Under the pieces are notes generated by a model. The model was not told the DNA's origin. It worked only from the letters and a program-made list of their open reading frames with translations, and searched no databases. From positions 84,346,673 through 84,410,672 of the forward strand of contig NC_061118.1 in assembly GCF_002878395.1 (NCBI RefSeq): 64,000 nt of DNA, given 5' to 3'. Below, in pieces: positions 56,320-64,000 of the stretch (within the stretch, counting starts at the first letter, position 1; the number at the start of each line of letters is the position of its first letter). This DNA is from Capsicum annuum (lineage: Eukaryota > Streptophyta > Magnoliopsida > Solanales > Solanaceae). A program made the translations under genes and the position numbers.

Positions 56320-57511
56320 ATAGATGTTGGTGCTGATGGCATATTCCTTTATGAATGAGATTGAATTTTAGGCTTGTAGTCAATGTTGTTGAGTTGAGTA
56401 TCTCCTTGCAAGCTTGGATATGAGATATTTTAATGTTTCCTATTATTGTATTTAATACATACTCATTCATTTTCATATCATAACACTTTGTAATTGATAT
56501 ATTGAGAAGGATTGATTTGAAATACCTTTCATGCCAATTAAAAAGTATTCAAACTCAATTTGATTTATTTATAACTTACATCCCTAATGGCAAAGAGTTT
56601 TGAGTGGATTTTACTAATTTATAAATTGCTTGCCTAATAGAAGAGTATTCCTAGTGTATGTTATTTATTTTTACTTGCATGGTGGATGGTAAAGAGTTCT
56701 GGGTAGATTTTTATTGATCTATAAACTGCATGCCCAATGGAAAAGTATTCTAAGTGGATTTTATTTATTTTTACTTACATGCTCAATGGAAAATTATTTT
56801 GGGTAGCTCTATGGGAAATAGTTATGGATGAATTCATTAATTTGCATGCTCTAGAGAAAATTATTCAAGGTAGGTATATAGATGTCACGAGTCCTTCATG
56901 GATCTCAACTAGTCAGATAGAGTAGCAGGTGAATACTTTCACATTTCATTATATATGTATTCATATCATCATTTTAATATGATTGATTTTTTAGGTAATG
57001 AATATTGTGATTTGTCATTGTTGATATTGTATTGATTTTAAGATAATATACTAGAACTACTTTGTTTCTATATATTATGGTATATATAGACTAGGTGTGA
57101 TTTTCTTGAGTACAATTTTATATGGTTGTATATGATGGTTCTTTAGTAATTCTCACCATCACTTTAAATTAGGATCGATCAATGATGATGTTAAGTACTT
57201 GTGGTTGGTACTCATGCTTGTCTATTTTATAAACCTTATGTATAGGTACTGAACTAGTGGTCCTGAGAACTTGGCTTGTGATTTTCAAGTGATTGATTTC
57301 TAGAGATTTCCTGAGGTAGCGACTATTGATCCTAGAGATTACTAGATATTCTATATCATTTTATTATGCTTTCTTTCATATTTTTAGACATTTTTTGGAC
57401 TATGTATTATTTCTTTCATACTCTTAGAAGCTTGTACATGTGACTTCCAGACCATGGATATTTGAGATTGTTGTAGTCTCTTGTACTGGTTAGTTTTTGA
57501 CACTATTTGGG
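56320..57511 (+). repeat. LTR-like remnant with ~50-bp tandem repeat
   Basis: Non-coding. Its last ~150 bp (CTTGTACATGTGACTTCCAG, TTGTACTGGTTAG) resemble the U5 part of A-type LTRs (compare 7790-7850), so it is probably the 3' part of an LTR cut by the A-family LTR beginning at 57512. The tandem repeat is listed separately. The 62-codon stretch 56737-56925 lies in the repeat. Confidence 0.4.
56580..56875 (+). repeat. Degenerate ~50-bp tandem repeat (100-bp dimer)
   Basis: AATGGAAAAGTATTCTGGGT-like units start at 56586, 56636, 56685, 56736 and 56785, with a weaker one near 56852. Odd and even units differ (ATAAACTGCATG against TATTTTTACTTGCATG), so the higher-order unit is about 100 bp. Confidence 0.8.
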
Positions 57512-59011
57512 TGTAATGATCCTCCAGGTCATTTCCTCAATTTTTATGCATTTCCAGCATTTTTATCCTTTTCATAGTGGCTACAAGTCATTTATGACTT
57601 TCCATAACTGATGGTTCAGTGATCGAATAGTTCGTTTGGATTTTAGGCTCATTTTCCTATTTTGGAGTTTTCACTATTTAGGATTTGATATTGGATAAAA
57701 AATCCTAGTAGATGACCTCAGATAAGAATTTTGAAAGCACCATCAGCTCCGGAATGATGATTTTAGGCTAGGGGGACCCTTAGTTCAGGTCTCGAGGCTT
57801 TTAGATTTGTTTAGGGCTATTGGGTAGATTATTTGAAAAATAAAACTATAGGAGTGGACCCCACATTTATTTGAAATAATCTCGGATAAAAGTTTTGATG
57901 ATTCCATTGGATTCAAAACATGGTTTAAAATTAAATTTCACTGTTAGATCATGTTCATAGGGTTCCGAATGAGTTTCGACGGTCAAAAATAAGTTTTTGA
58001 CTTTGTTGGTGCTAATGCGTTTGTGAAAGAAAACTATGACCATTTGACCTAGTCGCGTAAGAGACCAAAAGTTCATGTAAGCTATAATTTTAACCCTTGA
58101 TCAAGTTGCTTAAGTGATCAAAGTGTCGCTTAAGCGAACATCATTTAGTATAAGACCCCAAGTTTCTATTTTTGATATTTTGGGAGCTAGAAAGCTCCAA
58201 TTTTGATGATTTTCAATGTGTTTTTCTTGTATAATATTCTTATATTAATTTAAAACTCTATTTTCTCTCTTTCTCAAGAAATTCTATTTTATTTTTTGTG
58301 ATTTTCACCCAAGTTGAGAATTAAAACTCCATTTTTTATATTTTTCAGGGGCGTGGGAGCTTGGATTTGGTTGATTCCAAAAGAGTTTTGGAGATTTCTG
58401 CCAAGGGTAAGTACTATAATTTTATATTTATCATTTTTTCTTGATTTCATCTTTAAAAAAACTTCAAATTCTTGATTTTAAAATGAGTTTTTGTGGGTTT
58501 TGCCTGTATAGCTTAAATGATTTTTCTTTGATTTGAACCTTGTTTTAAACTAATTTTCGTATGAGTTTCTAGCTGTAGACTCCTATGAGTATTGGGAATG
58601 TTTTTTAAAATAAAATTATAGTTTTACACTTTTAATTTTCAAACCCATTTTCGGGGTCCATTTTTGGACTTGTCTTGAATATTGTAATATGGGTCTAATT
58701 TTACTCCTAATGATGCATAGATTATGATTTATGATTTTTGATATCATGATGACATTTTGAGATCATGAAGTGAAGAAGAACTATTTGTGGATGAATCAAG
58801 GAATTTAGGTTCGACATCGAGGTAGGCCTCTATTTAATATTCTTTATGAGATGAAGTATTATATATTTTGCATGTTAGATAGGGATGTTAGGATGTAATA
58901 TTAGGGAGAACACCATGACTTTGATAAATTTGTGAGTTTGGGGTAAGGGTAATTGAATCATAAAGTAAAATACTAATTGTGCTTCTATGACCTCATTTCC
59001 TTCTTCATAGA
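57512..59011 (+). repeat. A-family LTR, first 1.5 kb
   Basis: Starts TGTAATGATCCTCCAGGTCA and shares with 4026 onward the landmark GGCTAGGGGGACCCTTAGTTC (57769-57789) and the GGACCCCACA block. It contains the perfect palindrome TCGCTTAAGCGA at about 58127-58138 within the palindrome-rich block (58010-58140) and a strong donor-like AAGG/GTAAGT at 58406/58407. Cut at 59011 by element H. Confidence 0.75.
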
Positions 59012-62000
59012 TGTAATACCTCGCATTTTCGGGCTAGTCTATGAACCGACGCTCTTACATGTATGAGCTATAATCCTAGTGATTCCCATGTTAATACAAG
59101 TTTCAAAATCTTTATCCTCATGTTTGATTTGATTTTGAGGTTAAAAATTTTCATAGGAATCACTTAGAGCCAAGTTGAGTTAAGATCATTTGATTCATCC
59201 AAAATTTGATATTTGATTCTATAAGGGTTGAATTTAAATATGTATAACTTTTTATATACATGGAATTTTACAGCTCAAGACCCATCAAATTGTAGATAAT
59301 TTAATTAGCTTTCCAACGATACCAATTTTGCCAAAATCCAATACCTGAGTAAAAGGTTATGCCATATTTTGTGAGGCAGTAAGCCGACGCGATCTCGACA
59401 CGTCGCATCGACTGCGCCCCAACACGAAAAAGCAGATCCAAACCTGTTTTACATGTTAATTTAGCTCCTAAAAGGTTTAGGAACACTTTGGTCAATTCTC
59501 CTCACCAAAATACGACCTTAACACTTTATTTCAGACCCAATAACATAGATACATTATTAATCATCTTTTTTTCTCTCCAATAAAACCCTAGTCTCCTCAA
59601 GAACACCAAGAACTCCATAAAATTTTCTTTAAGAAAAGAATCAAGAATCAAGTTTCCTAATTCAAGAATGCTTTCAAGATTGTGTTTCTCCTTCAAGATT
59701 AAGGCTTTAAGGTATGTGGAAGTTCATCCATGGGTCATTTTTCACCCATAGAGCCCAAAAGTCAAATTTCAAGTTTAAAGTTATAATCTTTACATGTTCC
59801 CATGAATTTTATTTATAAATTTTCATGAATCTCAAACTTATATCCTGTTTATATGAAATTATGGGTGATATTAAACCTTACATGTTTGAATGGTATTGTT
59901 TGCCAAATTTAAACACTAATCGGTGATTTTTGAGGTGAAATCATGCTATTACTACTATTTTTAACTACTCCTATGCTTAGCCTAAACCATGAATTACAAG
60001 TGTTTGATGAATGCTTACAAGAATGATTTTGTACAAAGGCTCACATATCATGTCCTTAGAGTTTTAGTTTGATTCCATGGTGGATCCTATATTTAAGATA
60101 ATTAGAAATAATTCCTTATTTTAATTCTATGTTTTCCACATGTTTGATCCTTACATGTTGTGATGAAATGCCCATGTCCTATTTCAAGTGAATTTCATGT
60201 AATTTCCCTAATTAATGATGTTGGTTATGAAACCATGCTATTCTCTCATGTTTTTAAGATATTCCCATATCCAAGTATTAATCTACATGTGCTTGATAGA
60301 ATACCCATTTGAATTGAATGGGGTAATCATGACATGTTACCATGTGTTCTCATCCATGTACTAGTCCATAAGCTCCAAGTGTTTGACAAAATGTCTAAAT
60401 GAAAGCATTGTTGACAATTAACTATTGTTATACTATTATGATCATGCCATGCTTTACTTTCTTGCTATCGAGTACTGGGGGTATTTAATACCCGACAATT
60501 TAGTTGCTTACCTAGAGCCAGTGTCAATTACAAAATAGTTCCAGTCATGTCACGATCAGTAGTATTTTCAGTCAGTTACAGAACTCAATCAGTTATGAAC
60601 CTCAGGAAAATCTCAATAATCTAAGTATCACTTGAGTTCAGTTTAGTTATTCATGTTTATTGTCTATTCAGATGAGAGTAGGATTTAGAACTGAGTAAAC
60701 CCAAGGATAGAAACTCACCTGCTAGTAGAGGGTGGGATTTTTTGAAGCAATCCTTGCATTTTAGAACTATGTAGCCAGCATAGGTTAAGACATCTAACCT
60801 GACAGTTGAGGGTCAATGAGGTGGCTTACTTACCAGTTGAGGGTCCCCATTATTCTTATTTGCGTACCTGCCAGTTGAGGGTCACTCACAGCTTGTCCTT
60901 ACCGGTGGTGCGGTATTAACACCCTTCCAATTAGGGTTATATTGGACACCAAATCAGCTATATTTCTTTATTTAGGGCATGTCGGTTAGATGACTAGTTC
61001 CCACAGTTTCAGTTTTAGTTTCAGACTCAGTGTAGAACTCAGTTTAGTTCTACAGAATTAAGACTATCGAATACAGTCACCCAGCTTAGTATAGAACTCA
61101 ATTCCGTTCTATATATTCAGGATTGTCAGATACAGTCACTCAATTCAATACAGAACTCAACATAGTTCTATAAAAATAGGACTGTCAGATACAATCCCTT
61201 ATTTATCAGTAATATAGTTATCATTAATTCAAGATACCAGTCACTCAGTTATCAAAACTCAGTATTCAATTCTAGTGTGAGTCTCAATTACATTATTAGT
61301 TACAGTCTCAGTCACAATCTCAGTCTAGTAATCAGATTAGTAACTTAGTTCGGTTTCAGGTTTGCTTGACCATAGCATACAGTTATCAGTTATCTAGCTA
61401 TCAGTATTTCAATATCTCAGTTTACAGTCTATTTTAGAATTATGTTATAGACTTGGTCTTGAATTCTCAGATAATATAGTCTTCACAAATTCATGCTCAG
61501 TTACCTCATATTATTCTGTCAGTCCCATTCTCATATACATAATACTCTACAGTTTTAGTCCTGTTATTCAGACTAAGTGCAGTCCAGTTTTACATACCCA
61601 GTATTTATATAGTATCTATGTGTTATTATATCCCAACTCCAATTATTCTTATATCATTAAAGTAAGCTTTACAAAAACTAATTATAGAGATTCATCAGCT
61701 TATCAGATCATGTTTATTACTTATATTTTAAGATGTTTTTAGCTTTTAGTTTATTTTAATTTATTGGTGAGTCTACTTACACTTAGCATGCATGTTTTAC
61801 GATTATGTATGAAATCAATTTTACTTATTGCATTCGCCCCTACATACTCAGTATATTCTAGATGTACTGATCCATATATATGCCTGTGTGGCTATATTTC
61901 ATTATAATGTAGGTACCAGTTATAGCCTACTATCCCAATTAGATAGTTGCAGATTCCAGCCAGCAGGTGATGAGTTCTTCTACTTCAGGAACTTCAGAAA

Positions 62001-62346
62001 GTTTTAGTTCATGTACAGTTCATTTACTTTCATGTGTATTGATTAGTAGTAGTTGGAGGCATGTCCCAACTATTTATAGTCAGTATAGTAGAGGCTTCAT
62101 AGATGTTAGTTATAGTCAGTTATGCTAATTTTAGTTTCATCCTTTTAGATTTATCAGATTGTAAAGTTTCATCAGTGTTGTATCTATTTTAGATCATTAG
62201 TATCACTATGTCTCCGTACAGTAAATAGTTATTTATCAGGCCATAATTTAGTTGCTTAATAGTATGCTAGTTCATGCGTTAGTTTAGGATCACTTATGGT
62301 TCCAAGCGTCGTGTGATGTCTCAGGACAGATTTTTGGGGCGTTACA
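59012..62346 (+). repeat. Element H 5' LTR (3335 bp)
   Basis: Starts TGTAATACCTCG and ends GGGGCGTTACA, four bases before the primer site. CpG-rich block GACGCGATCTCGACACGTCG at 59385-59405; donor-like TTAAG/GTATGT at 59711/59712; hairpin GGGTATTTAATACCC at 60479-60493; four GTTGAGGGT boxes (60718-60883); three 59-bp units (61029-61205). The middle 1.5 kb is similar to the F LTR. Confidence 0.88.
61029..61205 (+). repeat. 59-bp tandem repeat, three copies, H LTR
   Basis: AGTGTAGAACTCAGTTTAG-type units begin at 61029, 61088 and 61147, exactly 59 bp apart; each holds a GAACT...AGTTC inverted repeat and a CAGATACAGTCAC end. The same unit is single in the F LTRs and double in the B LTR. Confidence 0.85.
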
Positions 62347-62350
62347 AATT

Positions 62351-62366
62351 TGGTATCAGAGCACAG
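62351..62366 (+). other. Element H primer-binding site
   Basis: TGGTATCAGAGCACAG: perfect 12-base match to the common initiator tRNA-Met primer site; the best preserved in the window. Confidence 0.92.
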
Positions 62367-64000
62367 AGTTCAAGTGTCCTAGGGTGTCTATGAAGCCGTG
62401 TCTAGTAATATCTTGTAGAATGGTACAAAAACATCTGTACTTTTCTTCGAGAGGCTACAGGGCATTTAGGAAATCTTTCCCTTCTTTCAAGTCTCAGATC
62501 GTGCAATAGAAGTATTATCTAAGAAATTTATACAGATCCTTATCTTGCACTATTTATGCTAACTCTGCCTTAGTTTTGTCATGATAGAAATAGTGAAGCT
62601 TAAGTTCTTACAGATAGTGTTGCCTCATCCAGTCCCCACAAATAGTTATGGGATTGCATATTATCTCAGAAAGTATCCCATCAGTGTCCTTATGTCCTAA
62701 ATTTTAAAATTTTTCATTCATGTTGATAAAAATCATGCATTAAACCAAATTCAGATATGCTTTTAGATCCCTTCTTAGAATCCCTTTTACAGTATGTAAT
62801 CTAGAGTTAGAATCATGAACCAAGAAGTTTAGCAGTAGTAGAGTTGGAATAGCGTTATCCCAATTGAGCAGATTATGTATTCATGGGACAGTTGTACTAG
62901 AGGTAAATCAGTAGGCTTGAACAGTGCATATAACGATCTAAGATTATTAATTTAAAATTTAGTATAATGGTGTGGATGTGAGTTAGGAGATATGATATTA
63001 GTAGTCTATGAAGAAATAGAAGCAGATGATGTGTTTAGTGAGGAAAGTATATGTTAAAAAGAGTCTAAGTATATGATGATAGAACAAGAAATTCAGTCAG
63101 GATCTCACATTCTAGTAGTAGTGCCAGTATGTGTAGAAAAGCAGTAAAGGAGGATAATTCCTAACCTATTCTTAGCTTATTGCAAAGTTTTTCAATCATC
63201 ACGATATCTACTCATGGCTAACATGTCAGCTCCCTCATCACATCTCATATTCATGCACTTTATAGAAAAACCATGTATGCTTTCAGTTTCTAGTATGAGG
63301 ATTTTCAGTTCAATCAGCAGTATAAATCATGTTTCGTGAAATCATGAAGTCCAAACTCAGGTCATGCAGCTCATGACCCACGTACACATGTTTTACGGTA
63401 TGATCAGATCCAGATACTCATGCTTCACTAATAATGATCAACAAAATTTAGTTTATGTCATGGGCGTCCTCGATTTGGACCTTTATGATGAATTCATGTC
63501 ATTGATACTTTATTTCTTAGGCCTTAGTTGAGTGTCAAAGTTATTCCTTCATTATTCTGGTCCTCATATTCTAACTTTCAGTGACCTCTCCTTATGTCAT
63601 GATTAGTTGAGATTCTTTGTATGTTTTCTTGTGATAGTGAATGAAAGTTTTAGGGATAGAGATTTAGAGAAAATAAAAAAGATGCTTTTGTGGTTGTTTG
63701 ACTACAAGTTCATGTGTGGTTATGAAGATAGGTTTGAATTCCATGTTGGTGTACAACTGGAATATATAGTTGAGTATAAGATTTCAGTATAATTCAGTCC
63801 GTATAGCCAGTAATCCAGTTTAGCAGTCAGACAGACAAGTTCCTATGGTTTTTCATCTTTTCTATTCATGAGGTAATTCATTCATGACCATGCAAGTCAT
63901 AAATTCAGTTCAGTTCATGCATCATACATCAGTTTTATATCCCAGATATTTAGTCTGTAAGTTTCCTGTGCATTAGCTCAGTCTTTCTTTAGTATTTCAG
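62367..64000 (+). other. Element H interior: non-coding as far as visible
   Basis: The leader is similar in wording to those of B, F and C (GTCCTAGGGTGTCTATGAAGC, GAGGCTACAGGGCATTTAGG). A pyrimidine-rich tract ending GCCTTAG near 62573 could be the leader splice acceptor. No gag domain is readable. A possible protease-like fragment (VTSPYVMIS near 63580-63606) is too short to assign. The 61-codon stretch 63607-63792 has no known motif. Confidence 0.55.

Larger units (their letters stand above)
59012..64000 (+). mobile_element. Element H: LTR retrotransposon, 5' LTR and start of non-coding interior
   Basis: A 3.3 kb LTR is followed by a good primer-binding site and at least 1.65 kb of interior without recognisable gag or pol. 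From about 63860 the sequence matches the post-gag spacer of element F (CATGCAT-rich, then CCAGATATTTAG...CCTGTGCATT), as if gag and most of pol were absent. It is probably a non-autonomous relative of the B/F group. It runs off the window, so the 3' LTR and any target duplication are not visible. Confidence 0.75.

Noticed and set aside
56320..56330. Target duplication for element I
   Set aside because: ATTGG (43438-43442) resembles GTTGG at 56326-56330, but it is offset by six bases from the LTR end, so I do not call it.
63580..63610. Protease-like peptide in element H
   Set aside because: Only about nine residues resemble the post-active-site strand and no catalytic Asp is visible.
1..64000. 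Host protein-coding, tRNA or rRNA genes
   Set aside because: No exon-like open frames with non-transposon motifs, and no cloverleaf or rRNA-like stretch was recognised on either strand; the tRNA-like matches are primer-binding sites.

Overview
This 64 kb window looks like gene-poor, heterochromatic DNA of a flowering plant, most likely Solanaceae (Solanum or Capsicum type). No host gene, tRNA, rRNA or CRISPR array can be supported. Nearly all of it is nested, decayed Ty3/gypsy LTR retrotransposons. The pol order (protease, reverse transcriptase, RNase H, integrase, GPY/F module, C-terminal chromodomain-like tail), the initiator-Met tRNA primer sites (TGGTATCAGAGC type), LTRs of 2-4 kb and the peptide style point to Tekay/Del chromoviruses. 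The family names here (A, B, C, D, F, H, I) are local labels. The Solanaceae assignment rests on recognition of LTR style and is an inference.

Layout. (1) 1-8043: element A, plus strand, entering from the left: decayed gag end, pol, then a 4.0 kb 3' LTR with a 39-bp minisatellite. (2) 8044-8641: minus-strand start of an LTR of the same family; 8642-9852: unassigned LTR-like remnant. (3) 9853-42991: a four-element nest. Element D (minus) has 2.4 kb LTRs and a non-coding interior. Element C (minus, 11178-28885, gag-pol) sits in D's 3' LTR with a perfect 5-bp target duplication (TTATA). Element B (plus, 19222-27254, gag-pol) sits in C's 5' LTR (GTAAA/GTGAA). Element F (plus, 31763-38625, gag only) sits in D's interior (TAATA/TCATA). 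D's second LTR (40589-42991) shows the empty site used by C. (4) 43443-56319: element I (minus), whose LTR/3'-internal junction is present three times in tandem with a ~1.53 kb period. (5) 56320-57511: LTR-like remnant with a ~50-bp tandem repeat; 57512-59011: start of an A-family LTR; 59012-64000: 3.3 kb 5' LTR and non-coding start of element H, which runs off the window.

Every coding region is a pseudogene; many stops fit C-to-T or G-to-A change (CAG/CAA/CGA to stop, TGG to TGA), as expected of methylated DNA. Autonomous-type elements (A, B, C, I) lie beside ones without pol (D, F, probably H), which would have depended on such elements for enzymes.

The most notable patterns recur across families: (a) a splice-donor-like site 0.7-1.1 kb into the LTR paired with a pyrimidine tract plus AG a few bases before the gag ATG, predicting a leader intron that would remove the primer-binding site from gag mRNA; (b) an iterated, CpG-rich palindromic block, different in sequence in each family but always 0.2-0.8 kb from the LTR start; (c) an internal copy of the 3' polypurine tract in the integrase linker, a candidate central polypurine tract; (d) Tyr in place of the last Cys of the gag zinc knuckle in four elements.
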